Below are positions 8,919 to 17,321 of a DNA stretch of 63,870 nt, piece after piece. The notes under the pieces were generated by a model. That model saw only the letters and a list, made by a program, of their open reading frames with translations. It did no database searches and had not been told where the DNA came from. Location of the stretch: NCBI GenBank assembly GCA_015065425.1, contig SVQH01000018.1, positions 1-63,870 on the forward strand. The letters are read 5' to 3'. The DNA is from Oscillospiraceae bacterium. GTDB taxonomy: Bacteria > Bacillota > Clostridia > Oscillospirales > Acutalibacteraceae. Position numbers and translations under genes: made by a program. Position 1 is the first letter of the stretch, and every line of letters starts with the position of its first letter.

Positions 8919-8947
8919 TTGACATAAGGCTTAAAGAATGCTATTGT
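8919..8947 (+). promoter_or_regulatory. Promoter of the 62-residue protein
   Basis: TTGACA (8919-8924) and TATTGT (8942-8947) are 17 bp apart, about 35 bp upstream of the ATG at 8982. Confidence 0.7.
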
Positions 8948-8981
8948 TGTATTGTAATAATAAAATTCAGGAGGAATTTTT

Positions 8982-9170
8982 ATGGATATCCTTTGTGCAG
9001 GCGGTCATACGGATGAGATTTTTGACGGATACTGTGACAGATGCGGGGCAGATCTTGTTCTTGATGATATGCTTTACCCTTCGGTGCCTTCAGGACCTGT
9101 GGGAATTATAGATATGATAAAACGCTTTTTTGAAAGTATAATTGCTTTTATTAAAAAACTTTTCAGTTAA
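8982..9170 (+). CDS. Small zinc-ribbon protein with amphipathic C-terminal helix
   Basis: This 62-residue protein is a real gene by context: a TTGACA promoter, an AGGAGG ribosome site and a terminator directly after it. The N-terminal half holds a possible zinc knuckle (ILCAGGHTDEIFDGYCDRCG: Cys, His, CxxC). The C-terminal 22 residues form a hydrophobic/basic amphipathic helix (MIKRFFESIIAFIKKLFS). The helix is strikingly like the tails of the large secreted proteins in this window (see findings). There is no signal peptide. It may be a membrane-surface peptide, but the function is unknown. Confidence 0.7.
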   Translation: MDILCAGGHTDEIFDGYCDRCGADLVLDDMLYPSVPSGPVGIIDMIKRFFESIIAFIKKLFS

Positions 9171-9179
9171 ATTCATGGA

Positions 9180-9216
9180 ACCCGACGGAATGCATTTTTC
9201 TGTCGGGTCCCTTTAA
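9180..9216 (+). terminator. Terminator after the 62-residue gene
   Basis: ACCCGACGGA pairs with TCTGTCGGGT (one G-U pair), followed by a short CCCTTTAAT tract. The T-tract is weak. Confidence 0.65.
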
Positions 9217-9221
9217 TGGTC

Positions 9222-9250
9222 TTGATAAATTGTTTTCTGTGATGTAAAAT
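9222..9250 (+). promoter_or_regulatory. Promoter of the yfbR-M42-GNAT-radical SAM operon
   Basis: TTGATA (9222-9227) and TAAAAT (9245-9250) are 17 bp apart, just upstream of the ATG at 9279. Confidence 0.6.
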
Positions 9251-9278
9251 ATGTGTTATCAACCACAGGAGAAGAATT

Positions 9279-9869
9279 ATGGGAAGTCATTTTTTTGCGT
9301 TATTTTCAAGAATGAAATATATTGACCGCTGGTCACTTATGAGAAATACCGATACGGAGTCACTGAGTCAGCACAGCCTCGATGTGGCTGCCATAGCCCA
9401 TGCACTTGCAGTTATCGGCAACAAGAGGCTGGGGAAAAGCTATGATGCAGGTAAAATAGCTCTTATCGGTATTTATCACGATATGCCTGAAATTATAACG
9501 GGAGATATGCCGACACCCGTGAAATATCACAATTCAGAAATCAGGGAAGCTTTCGGAAGTATTGAAAAAGCGGCTCAGAAAACACTTCTGAATACTCTGC
9601 CTGAGGACGTCAGAAGTGAGTATGACGGACTTATAAGACCCGATGAAAAAAGCGAAGAATACCGTCTTGTGAAAGCGGCAGATAAAATATCGGCTCTTCT
9701 CAAGTGCTTACTTGAACAGAGAAGCGGTAATACGGAGTTTATCAAGGCAAGAGAAGCAACGGAAAAATCTCTTCATGACATGAAATGTGAAGAAGCCGAG
9801 ATGTTTCTCTCAGAATATCTCGAAAGCTACGGAATGGTGCTTGATACCGTTCTCAGTACGGAGGAATAA
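9279..9869 (+). CDS. yfbR: HD-domain 5'-deoxynucleotidase (YfbR-like)
   Basis: This 196-residue protein aligns along its whole length with the E. coli YfbR family: SHFFALFSRMKYIDRW at the start, then RNTDTESLSQHSLDVA, YHDMPEIITGDMPTPVKY and LVKAADKISALLKC. The metal ligands are the His of QHSLDV, the HD pair of YHDM and the Asp of KAADK. The enzyme dephosphorylates deoxynucleoside 5'-monophosphates, helping to balance nucleotide pools. An AGGAGAAG ribosome site precedes the ATG. It is the first gene of a run of five with overlaps or tiny gaps. Confidence 0.9.
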   Translation: MGSHFFALFSRMKYIDRWSLMRNTDTESLSQHSLDVAAIAHALAVIGNKRLGKSYDAGKIALIGIYHDMPEIITGDMPTPVKYHNSEIREAFGSIEKAAQKTLLNTLPEDVRSEYDGLIRPDEKSEEYRLVKAADKISALLKCLLEQRSGNTEFIKAREATEKSLHDMKCEEAEMFLSEYLESYGMVLDTVLSTEE

Positions 9870-10885
9870 TGATGGATACAATAGATATTCTTAAAAAAAT
9901 ATGTGAAGCACCTTATGAGCATACCTTTGACAGTCCGACACTTAAGGTTATTGAAGAAATGATGCTTCCTTTATCGGAAAAGACAGAAACGGATGCTTTG
10001 GGAAATCTTATCTGTTCCGTAAAAAGTGAAGGTGAAAATCACATTGTATTGAGTGCTCACATGGACAAAATAGGTATGGTCATAACGGGTATTGATGAAA
10101 AGACGGGGATGCTGAGATTCGGGAAATCAGGCGGAATTGACATGAGAACTCTTGCTGCTGCAAGGGTGCGTGTTATCGGTAAAAAGATGGTTTGCGGCTG
10201 TGTCACAAGTACTCCGCCGCATCTTTCAAGAGGAAGCAGAAATACTGCTCCCACAGCCGATGACCTTTATATAGATTGCGGATTGAGTTATGACGAAATA
10301 AAAAGTATTGTCAGTGTCGGTGACAGAGCAGAGTATCTTTCTCCCGTTTGTGAGTTGCTTGGAGGAAAACTCACGGGTGCATACATGGATAATTCCGCAG
10401 GCTGCACGGCTGTTATCAGAGCTTGTGAGCTGCTTAAAGTGCATGGGGCAAAAAACAGGATAACTGCTGTGTTTACCACAAGGGAGGAAATCGGAAAAGG
10501 AGGAGCTCTTGCCGCATTTACAAGACTTCAGCCTGATATGGCACTTATTACCGATGTTTCCTTCGGCTCAGCTCCCGGAATTCCAAAAGAGAGCTCATCA
10601 CCTCTTTCAAGCGGAGCAATGATATGTTTTTCACCCATACTTCAGAAGGAAGTCTCTCTTATGCTTACGGATGTTGCCGAAAAAAACGGTATAGCTTATA
10701 CGGTCGAAGTTATGGGGGCGAGAACTGCAACGGACAGTGATGTTGCAGTAAATGCAGGGAAGGGTACGAAAACAGGACTTGTTTCGGTGCCCCTTCTCAA
10801 TATGCATACACCTGTTGAAACTCTCGACATAAAAGATGTTGAGGCAGTTGCCGCAGTACTTTTTAATGCTTCAAGGGGGGAATAA
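9869..10885 (+). CDS. M42 family metallopeptidase (glutamyl aminopeptidase-like), first copy
   Basis: This 338-residue protein has the M42 zinc aminopeptidase pattern: VLSAHMDKIG (His, Asp), AYMDNSAGC (bridging Asp), FTTREEIGKGG (catalytic Glu pair), LITDVSF (Asp) and NMHTPVE (His). M42 enzymes form large tetrahedral complexes that trim peptides in the cytoplasm. The gene starts at the yfbR stop (TAATGATG), so the two are coupled. A second M42 gene follows one base after its stop. The two copies are diverged, so they may form a mixed complex or split substrates. Confidence 0.88.
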   Translation: MMDTIDILKKICEAPYEHTFDSPTLKVIEEMMLPLSEKTETDALGNLICSVKSEGENHIVLSAHMDKIGMVITGIDEKTGMLRFGKSGGIDMRTLAAARVRVIGKKMVCGCVTSTPPHLSRGSRNTAPTADDLYIDCGLSYDEIKSIVSVGDRAEYLSPVCELLGGKLTGAYMDNSAGCTAVIRACELLKVHGAKNRITAVFTTREEIGKGGALAAFTRLQPDMALITDVSFGSAPGIPKESSSPLSSGAMICFSPILQKEVSLMLTDVAEKNGIAYTVEVMGARTATDSDVAVNAGKGTKTGLVSVPLLNMHTPVETLDIKDVEAVAAVLFNASRGE

Positions 10886-10886
10886 T

Positions 10887-11897
10887 ATGTTTACGCTGAT
10901 AAAAGAGCTTTGTAATCTGAACGGAACATCGGGAAGAGAAGACAGAATAAGAGAGTATATAATTGAAAAAACAGGCGACAATGAATATATTGTTGACCCT
11001 CTCGGAAACCTTATTGTTCATGTAAAAGGAAAACAAAGAGCAAAGAACAAGGTCGCAGTGTGTGCCCACATGGATGAGGTCGGTTTTATCGCAACTTATA
11101 TAACAGATGACGGTCTTATAAAATTTGATACGGTAGGCGGAATCATGCCTGCTGTCATGTCGGGAAGAAAGATAATTTTTGAAAACGGCACAAGGGGAGT
11201 CATAGGAAGTAAGCCTGTGCATCTCAGCAGTGAGGAAGAAAAAAATACACTTCTCAGCGAGGATAAATTATTTATTGATATCGGTGCTTGTGATAAAAAC
11301 GAAGCAATGAAATATGTTTTTCCCGGTGATACGGCAGTTTTTGAAGCCGATTTTTTGGATACGGGCAGTAAAATAATCTCAAAAGCCCTTGATGACAGGG
11401 TTGGATGTTCAATTATGCTGAAAATCCTTGAGGATGTCCCCGAATTTGACTGTGACCTTATTTTCTCTGTTCAGGAAGAGGTAGGGACAAGAGGTGCAGG
11501 TTGTGCCGTCAACAGGATAAGCCCTGATTTTGCCATAGTTCTCGAATCAACCACTGCCGCAGATGTTGCAGGTGTTCCCGATGATAAAAGAGTGTGTGTT
11601 CAGGGTGAGGGGGCAGTAATATCATTTATGGATAATTCCACCTTGTATGACAAGGAACTGTTCGGGAAAATGCTTGAGCTCGGAAAAGAAAAAGGAATAA
11701 AGGTTCAGGTTAAAAGTGTTGTTGCGGGAGGTAATGACTCCGGAATAATACATAAAAGTGCCGGTGGGGTACGTACTGCCGCAATAAGTGCTCCTTGCAG
11801 ATATATACATTCACAATCCAATCTTCTTGAAAAAGGGGATATAGAAGCCTGTTATATGCTTGCAAAAGCTTTGACGGAGTATCTCTGCAATGCTTAA
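10887..11897 (+). CDS. M42 family metallopeptidase, second copy
   Basis: This 336-residue protein starts at the ATG at 10887 with a GGGGGAAT ribosome site; a longer in-frame start inside the upstream gene is unlikely. The M42 residues are present: VCAHMDEVGF, SKALDDRVGC, SVQEEVGTRG, IVLESTT and CRYIHSQ. The nucleation-domain glycine-rich segment GNDSGIIHKSAGG is typical of bacterial M42 peptidases. It is encoded right after its paralogue, and its last codons overlap the GNAT gene. Confidence 0.9.
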   Translation: MFTLIKELCNLNGTSGREDRIREYIIEKTGDNEYIVDPLGNLIVHVKGKQRAKNKVAVCAHMDEVGFIATYITDDGLIKFDTVGGIMPAVMSGRKIIFENGTRGVIGSKPVHLSSEEEKNTLLSEDKLFIDIGACDKNEAMKYVFPGDTAVFEADFLDTGSKIISKALDDRVGCSIMLKILEDVPEFDCDLIFSVQEEVGTRGAGCAVNRISPDFAIVLESTTAADVAGVPDDKRVCVQGEGAVISFMDNSTLYDKELFGKMLELGKEKGIKVQVKSVVAGGNDSGIIHKSAGGVRTAAISAPCRYIHSQSNLLEKGDIEACYMLAKALTEYLCNA

Positions 11898-12552
11898 GTT
11901 CGTGAAAGCAACGGATGAGGATGTTTTTATTCTCAAAGACCTTTGCCGTGACACACCTGAGGGGGCAGAGGCTTATACCTTTCTCACATTATACCCGTCG
12001 GATGTAACGGAGGCTTTTTTCTGCGGGAAAGATGAAAACGGAGTTATTAAAAGTGTTGTTTTTGATAACGGAGATGAAAATATCAGGGTGACGGGTGACG
12101 GTGATATTCCTTTTATGTCTTTTCAGCCGAAATGTCTTATGATATATGACAAGCATGAATGTCCGTCTTTTTCGGCAGAAAGAATTGACGGCAGGGAAAT
12201 AATGGAGATTTATAAACTTATTTCGGGGAAAAACAGCCTGTCCTTTGACGATGAAAGACGGTATGTAATGCGGCTTCGCTGTGTGAATTCCTCTCTCGGT
12301 GCCGTTTTCGGAATATATGAAAAGGGAGAACTTGTTTCTGTTTCCTGTGTGAGTGCCGAAAATGAGAAATATGCATTGATATCGGAAGTATTTACCCGTG
12401 AGGATAAAAGAAACAAGGGATATGCACGACACTGTGTTGATGCCGGTATAAATTATTCACTGAGCAAGGGGAAGATACCTTTTCTCAGATGTGAAGAAAA
12501 AATGTGTGAATATTATAAAAAAGCAGGTTTTTCATATTATGGAAAAATGTAA
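11890..12552 (+). CDS. GNAT family N-acetyltransferase
   Basis: This 220-residue protein has a weakly conserved N-terminal half and a GNAT C-terminal half. The acetyl-CoA motif lies in EVFTREDKRNKGYARHCVD (R/K-x-x-G-x-A), followed by the usual FLRCEEKMCEYYKKAGFSYYG end. The substrate is unknown. The start overlaps the M42 stop by 8 bp and the end overlaps the radical SAM gene by 14 bp, so it is embedded in the operon. Confidence 0.8.
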   Translation: MLKFVKATDEDVFILKDLCRDTPEGAEAYTFLTLYPSDVTEAFFCGKDENGVIKSVVFDNGDENIRVTGDGDIPFMSFQPKCLMIYDKHECPSFSAERIDGREIMEIYKLISGKNSLSFDDERRYVMRLRCVNSSLGAVFGIYEKGELVSVSCVSAENEKYALISEVFTREDKRNKGYARHCVDAGINYSLSKGKIPFLRCEEKMCEYYKKAGFSYYGKM

Positions 12553-13414
12553 TCTGTGTCCGAGAAACTGTAATGCCGACAGAGAAAACAGTGTAGGCTT
12601 TTGCAAAGTAAGCGGAAAAATAAGCCTCGGCAGAGCAGGACTTCATTTCTGGGAGGAGCCTTGTATCTCGGGAACGGGCGGTTCGGGTACCGTGTTCTTT
12701 TCTGGTTGCAATATGGGCTGCGTCTTTTGCCAGAATATGCTATTATCAAGAGGCAGAATAAAAAAAGAAATTAGTGTAAAAAGACTTCGCGAAATATTTT
12801 ATGAACTGATAGATGACGGAGCGGATAATATAAATCTTGTGACTCCTTCTCATTTCGTTTCTGAAATTGTGAAGGCTTTGTCAGAGGAAAAACTTCCCGT
12901 TCCCGTGGTTTATAATACATCTTCTTATGAAAAAACGGAAACTCTCAGGAGACTTGAGGGTCTTGTCGATATATATATTCCTGACCTGAAATATATCGAC
13001 GACGGTTTAGCTGAAGCTCTGTCATCTGCCGTGGGATATTCTTCATTCGCTGTGCCTGCAATACATGAGATGATAAGACAGACCGGAAAGCCGGTTTTCG
13101 ATGAAGACGATATGCTTTTAAGAGGCGTTATAATAAGACACCTTGTACTTCCCGGGTACATTGAAAATACTTATGATGTTATTGACAAGGTAAGTGATGA
13201 ATTCGGTGACAGTGTACTGTTTTCCCTGATGAGTCAATATACACCGCCTGCAGAAAAACTGAAATATCCTTCTCTCAACAGGAGGCTTTCTGAGGAAGAA
13301 TATGAAAGTGCAGTGAATTATATGTATCTTTCGGGGATAGAAAACGGTTTTGTGCAGGAGCTTTCCTCCGCTAAAGAAGAATACACCCCCGACTTTGATT
13401 TGTCGGGAGTGTAA
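12539..13414 (+). CDS. Radical SAM protein, PflX-like
   Basis: This 291-residue protein begins MEKCNLCPRNCNADRE and continues with GFCKVSGK, LHFWEEPCISGTGGSG and the radical SAM motif SGCNMGCVFCQN (CxxxCxxC, binding a 4Fe-4S cluster). This combination matches the PflX group, annotated as putative pyruvate formate-lyase activating enzymes though their true substrate is unproven. The extra N-terminal cysteines may bind another metal centre. The ATG at 12539 is preferred because it gives the canonical N-terminus. It is the last gene of the yfbR operon. Confidence 0.85.
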   Translation: MEKCNLCPRNCNADRENSVGFCKVSGKISLGRAGLHFWEEPCISGTGGSGTVFFSGCNMGCVFCQNMLLSRGRIKKEISVKRLREIFYELIDDGADNINLVTPSHFVSEIVKALSEEKLPVPVVYNTSSYEKTETLRRLEGLVDIYIPDLKYIDDGLAEALSSAVGYSSFAVPAIHEMIRQTGKPVFDEDDMLLRGVIIRHLVLPGYIENTYDVIDKVSDEFGDSVLFSLMSQYTPPAEKLKYPSLNRRLSEEEYESAVNYMYLSGIENGFVQELSSAKEEYTPDFDLSGV

Positions 13415-13417
13415 TTA

Positions 13418-14791
13418 TCAGTAAACAGCTATGTGGGATATTACGGGATTTACCCGTGAATCCGTCACTGTTATCCTGACGGCATTCGTTGAGGTATGTC
13501 TCAGGCGGATTATCTTTTTATATCCTACGGTAGTTCCCGAATAAAGATGCTTCCATCCTTTTCCGTGCTGACATTCGACAGTAAAACTTTCGATGCGTTG
13601 GCTGAAAAGGATGTTTTCTTTTATCACAAGCATCCGTATCTTCCGTGTTTCGGGAAACTCAATATTTATTATTGCAGTGTTGTCTCCCTCATCGGTGGCA
13701 AAATAAGTGTCATAAGAATCTGTTTTCATCATATCTGCCGTGTGCCCTTCTTTACATTTCGGAGATGAAAATTCTGCATCTTCTGAAAGGCACCTGCTGA
13801 AATCTTCTTTCAGTTTTTTTCCGAGAGAACTGAGCCTTTTTACATCGTTTTCCGAAAAGAGCCCTCTTGTATCGGGAGGAATGTTGAGAAGAAGTGTACA
13901 GTTGCCTCCGACACTTCTGTAATATATATCCGTAAGTGTTTTAAGTGAACGGACCTTGGTGTTTTCGTTTTTGTGATAAAACCAGCCGGGTCTTATGGAG
14001 GTGTCAACTTCTGCCGCTTTCCATATCATTTCGGATGCCCTTTTCATGATGTCTCTGCTTCCGAGGTCTTTGTCGGTTTCCGAGGGACGGCTTTCGTCAG
14101 GGAAGGCACCTGCAACTACGCTCCACTCGCTCTCTCTTGTGTCGCCTGCTTCGTTTCCGCACCAACGCACATCGGGACCTGAGACGGAAATACAAGCATC
14201 AGGCTGAAGCCGTCTTACTGTGTCATAATATCTTTCCCAGTCATATACCTGTTTTTTGCCGTTGGGTCCTTCTCCGCAGGCACCGTCAAACCATACCGAA
14301 AACAGTTCCCCGTAATTTGTGAGAAGCTCGGTAAGCTGATTGCAGTAATAGTCGTCATAAGGTTTTCCCTGACCGTAAAGGGGGCAGTTCCTGTCCCATG
14401 GTGAGAGGTATATTCCGAATTTTATTCCGCCTTTTCTGCAAGCCTCGGCAGCTTCTTTTACAATGTCGCCGTTTCCGTTTTTGTAGGGTGAGTTTTTTAT
14501 ACTGTGCTGAGTATATTCTGAAGGCCACAGACAAAAACCGTCATGGTGCTTTGCCGTCAATATGAGACCCGTCATCCCCGCAGATTTTACCGCTTCGACC
14601 CATTGGGTGCAATCAAGCTGTGTGGGATTGAAAATTTCGGGAGATTCACTGCCGTCTCCCCATTCCATGTCGGTAAATGTGTTAACAGTAAAATGCACAA
14701 ATGCATAAAATTCCATTTGCTGATGCTTTAACTGGCGGGAAGAGGGGGTTATATTTACAAGTTTTTTATCAAAATCAAGATCTATGTACAT
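13418..14791 (-). CDS. Alpha-L-fucosidase, GH29
   Basis: This 457-residue protein is a GH29 alpha-L-fucosidase. The catalytic domain covers about residues 15-330: FYAFVHFTVNTFTDMEWGDG, LTAKHHDGFCLW, the nucleophile Asp in FSVWFDGACG, and the SGPDVRWCGNEAGD region. The C-terminal 110 residues look like a beta-sandwich. No signal peptide is seen, so it probably acts in the cytoplasm or on imported oligosaccharides. Its layout resembles subfamily B (alpha-1,3/1,4-fucosidases), which is inference. Host mucin or milk glycans are likely substrates. Confidence 0.9.
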   Translation of the reverse strand: MYIDLDFDKKLVNITPSSRQLKHQQMEFYAFVHFTVNTFTDMEWGDGSESPEIFNPTQLDCTQWVEAVKSAGMTGLILTAKHHDGFCLWPSEYTQHSIKNSPYKNGNGDIVKEAAEACRKGGIKFGIYLSPWDRNCPLYGQGKPYDDYYCNQLTELLTNYGELFSVWFDGACGEGPNGKKQVYDWERYYDTVRRLQPDACISVSGPDVRWCGNEAGDTRESEWSVVAGAFPDESRPSETDKDLGSRDIMKRASEMIWKAAEVDTSIRPGWFYHKNENTKVRSLKTLTDIYYRSVGGNCTLLLNIPPDTRGLFSENDVKRLSSLGKKLKEDFSRCLSEDAEFSSPKCKEGHTADMMKTDSYDTYFATDEGDNTAIINIEFPETRKIRMLVIKENILFSQRIESFTVECQHGKGWKHLYSGTTVGYKKIIRLRHTSTNAVRITVTDSRVNPVISHIAVY

Positions 14792-14850
14792 TTTCTTTCT
14801 CCTGCTGTGAATAGATATTCATAAATCATTGAAAAATTTTCATTTTTAAT

Positions 14851-14879
14851 ATTTTACACAATGCGAAATGTTTTTGCAA
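14851..14879 (-). promoter_or_regulatory. Promoter of the GH29 fucosidase gene
   Basis: On the minus strand TTGCAA (14879-14874) and TAAAAT (14856-14851) are 17 bp apart. Confidence 0.55.
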
Positions 14880-14932
14880 TAATCTTGGGCAAAGTTTACA
14901 GAAAATCCATTTTTATTTTATATGCACGCAGA

Positions 14933-14961
14933 TTGACATTTTTGCTTATTTGAAGTATAAT
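14933..14961 (+). promoter_or_regulatory. Promoter of the secreted protein at 15.0 kb
   Basis: A perfect consensus: TTGACA (14933-14938), a 17-bp spacer and TATAAT (14956-14961), about 30 bp upstream of the AGGAGG ribosome site. Confidence 0.9.
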
Positions 14962-14997
14962 TGTATCGGTATATTATATTCTTTAGGAGGAATTTCC

Positions 14998-16254
14998 ATG
15001 AAAAAGACATTAAGCGTTTTTCTTGCTGTGCTCATGACCGTATTTTGTCTTGTTCCCGCTTTTGCGGCGGAAGGCGATGAAATTGAAGCTCCCGACAGCA
15101 GTGAGAGCACCGTTAAACACACAGTTACTTTCCAGGCTCCTTCATTTGAATTTGAAGGCGGATATCTTTATGCTGTTTCGGTTGACGGAGAAATTCAGTA
15201 TGAACCGGATGAAAACGGTGAATATGTTTTCTTTGACGGTCGTTATATGCTTCCCTCGAACATTGTTCATGAAGAAGATGTTCCCGATGAAAGATTCAGC
15301 CCCGTTCAGTATACGGGTTCTGTTGAGGTAGCTTACGGTGAAACAGTTGCTTTCAAGGTTGTAACGTCAGAAAAGTATAATGTTCATACTGCCGCTGTTT
15401 TCATTAACGGAGAACCTGCAAGGCTCAACGCTCAGGATGAATATACTGTTTATGTTGACAGAGATCTTCTTATAAATGTCGCAGAATATGATGCAAACGG
15501 ACAGCCGGCACTTCTCAGAAATCATTTCAACGTACAGCTTACTTCAGGTGACGGTTATAAAGTAAAGACGCTTAAAAATGAAAACTATAACGTAGTTTAT
15601 TACGGTGACAGTTTTTATTTCAGAGTGCATATTTCAAAAGGATATTCTGCCTCAGGTATCAAGGTCAGTGTTCAGAGAGGTAAAAATAATGACCTCAGTG
15701 AATTTATCGGTGAAGATTTTGATATAATAGGTGAAATCATGGGTACAAACGAGGCTCTTACCTCTTACGGTATCGATGAGGACGGCTGCCGTCTTTACAG
15801 AATAGACAACATAACCACAGACTGTAAGATAATTGTTTCCGGTGTTCAGGAAGAAGCCTCTGCGGGTATCATGTCTTTCCTTAAGAGAATTTTAAGACTC
15901 ATTCTTAATTTCTTCGGAATACATCTTGATTTCCTTGATTCCATTACAGCTTATTACAGCGTTAATATTGATGCTTCTCAGACTGACGGTGTTACCTACA
16001 CTGTTATACGTTCTTCAAGTGATGAACTTTCTCCCAATACATTCAATGTTACCGGCGGTGACGGTATTACCATCGTTGTTACAAAGAAAGATTTCTTACA
16101 GGACGTAAATGTTATGTGGACTCCCGGAAATGAGCTGGGTACTTATCAGACAGAGTGGATCACTGACTTCAATACTGTTACGGGTGAAGTTACTTACAGT
16201 GCAGTCTATAATATTGATAATATCTCAGCTGACACCAGAATAGTAATTTCCTGA
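14998..16254 (+). CDS. Secreted protein with repeated beta-domains and an internal amphipathic helix
   Basis: This 418-residue protein starts at the ATG at 14998, which has an AGGAGGAA ribosome site. A signal peptide covers about residues 1-24 (KKTLSVFLAVLMTVFCLVPAFAA). Two related domains of roughly 110-120 residues follow. Each has a 'YG-x-F-x-F-x-V' strand pair, then an 'x-V-x-V-NG' type strand and an 'I-x-V-x-V/G' end. Next comes an amphipathic hydrophobic helix (nt ~15871-15930, MSFLKRILRLILNFFGIHL) and a third beta-rich part. No known enzyme motif, LPXTG or transmembrane anchor is visible. The domain-plus-helix unit recurs in the secreted proteins at 19.1 and 27.6 kb. Confidence 0.75.
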   Translation: MKKTLSVFLAVLMTVFCLVPAFAAEGDEIEAPDSSESTVKHTVTFQAPSFEFEGGYLYAVSVDGEIQYEPDENGEYVFFDGRYMLPSNIVHEEDVPDERFSPVQYTGSVEVAYGETVAFKVVTSEKYNVHTAAVFINGEPARLNAQDEYTVYVDRDLLINVAEYDANGQPALLRNHFNVQLTSGDGYKVKTLKNENYNVVYYGDSFYFRVHISKGYSASGIKVSVQRGKNNDLSEFIGEDFDIIGEIMGTNEALTSYGIDEDGCRLYRIDNITTDCKIIVSGVQEEASAGIMSFLKRILRLILNFFGIHLDFLDSITAYYSVNIDASQTDGVTYTVIRSSSDELSPNTFNVTGGDGITIVVTKKDFLQDVNVMWTPGNELGTYQTEWITDFNTVTGEVTYSAVYNIDNISADTRIVIS

Positions 16255-16263
16255 TTTGTGTCG

Positions 16264-16302
16264 GGGTTGCCGTTTTATATGTAAATGCGGCAACCCTTTT
16301 TG
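16264..16302 (+). terminator. Rho-independent terminator
   Basis: GGGTTGCCG pairs with CGGCAACCC, followed by TTTTT. It ends the secreted-protein gene just before the esterase gene. Confidence 0.85.
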
Positions 16303-16325
16303 CTTTTATAAAAGGAGTGTTTGTA

Positions 16326-17231
16326 ATGTGGGAAAAAATAGTTGCGTTTTTTCTGTCAATAATTGCTTTTATTGCATCACTTTTCGGTGTTGATATAAAT
16401 ATGGGAAGTGAATATGTTTATTATAACCTTGCATACGGAAAACATGACAGACAGGTTATGGACCTGTGTCTCCCCGAAAACAATGACGGGGAAGTGGGGC
16501 TTGTTCTTATGATACACGGCGGAGCATGGATATCAGGGGATAAGGAAGGATACAGCAGTGCTTTAAAGACAGTATGTAATGAGTTGGGTTATGCTTCTGC
16601 TGCAATAAACTACCGTTATCTCGGAGATGGTGTTACTCTTCACGATATAACGGATGATATTGAGGCAGCACTTACCGTAATTAAAGCAAAAGGTGCTGAG
16701 AAGGGAATAAATATTAATAAGGTACTTCTTACGGGAGGTTCTGCAGGTGCACATCTTTCAATGTTCTATGCATATTCGAGAGCTGCTTCTTCACCCATTA
16801 CCCCTGTTGCAGTAGTAAGTGATTGCGGACCTACTGACCTTACAGATGAGAATTTTTATATTGATAGCGGACTCGGAGATGAGGAGGCTATTGCATACCT
16901 TTTGTCTCTTTGCATCGGAAAAGAGTTTTCCTTTTCAGACAGAGCAAAGTTTGTTGAAGAGATCAAAGCTGTTTCACCCTTATATTATGTCAATGAGAAT
17001 ACAGTTCCGACTGTAATCAATCACGGTCAGAAGGACGATATTGTGCCATATTCCAATGCCCTTTCCATTGTTGAAAAATTTGAGGAATACGGTGTGACTT
17101 ATGATTTCAACAGCTATCCCAATTCGGGACACGGGCTTGACAGTGACCCGGAGAATAAAAAGATTGCAGATGAACTTATTTACAGATACATAAAGACATA
17201 TCTCGGTGAAGAAGCCACTGCCAAATGGTAA
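16326..17231 (+). CDS. Alpha/beta hydrolase (esterase) with N-terminal hydrophobic helix
   Basis: This 301-residue protein is an acyl-hydrolase of the alpha/beta fold. The oxyanion motif is MIHGGAW, the nucleophile Ser lies in LTGGSAGAHLS, the Asp probably in GQKDDIVPY and the His in NSGHGLD. The fold resembles carbohydrate esterases of the BD-FAE type. The first 24 residues (MWEKIVAFFLSIIAFIASLF) form a hydrophobic helix similar to the aromatic tails of other proteins here; it may be a signal anchor. The ATG at 16326 is chosen for its spacing to AAAAGGAG. It may deacylate glycans processed by the neighbouring glycosidases. Confidence 0.85.
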   Translation: MWEKIVAFFLSIIAFIASLFGVDINMGSEYVYYNLAYGKHDRQVMDLCLPENNDGEVGLVLMIHGGAWISGDKEGYSSALKTVCNELGYASAAINYRYLGDGVTLHDITDDIEAALTVIKAKGAEKGININKVLLTGGSAGAHLSMFYAYSRAASSPITPVAVVSDCGPTDLTDENFYIDSGLGDEEAIAYLLSLCIGKEFSFSDRAKFVEEIKAVSPLYYVNENTVPTVINHGQKDDIVPYSNALSIVEKFEEYGVTYDFNSYPNSGHGLDSDPENKKIADELIYRYIKTYLGEEATAKW

Positions 17232-17256
17232 TACTGCCGCAGGAAAAATAAAAAAC

Positions 17257-17304
17257 AACAAGGTTTAAGTTAACGCGAAAAGGGTAAACTTAAACCTTGT
17301 TTTC
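17257..17304. terminator. Bidirectional terminator
   Basis: AACAAGGTTTAAGTT pairs perfectly with AACTTAAACCTTGTT; A-rich and T-rich flanks allow use by both the esterase gene and the convergent DUF4091 gene. Confidence 0.85.
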
Positions 17305-17321
17305 AGTTTTTCAGGAATTTA

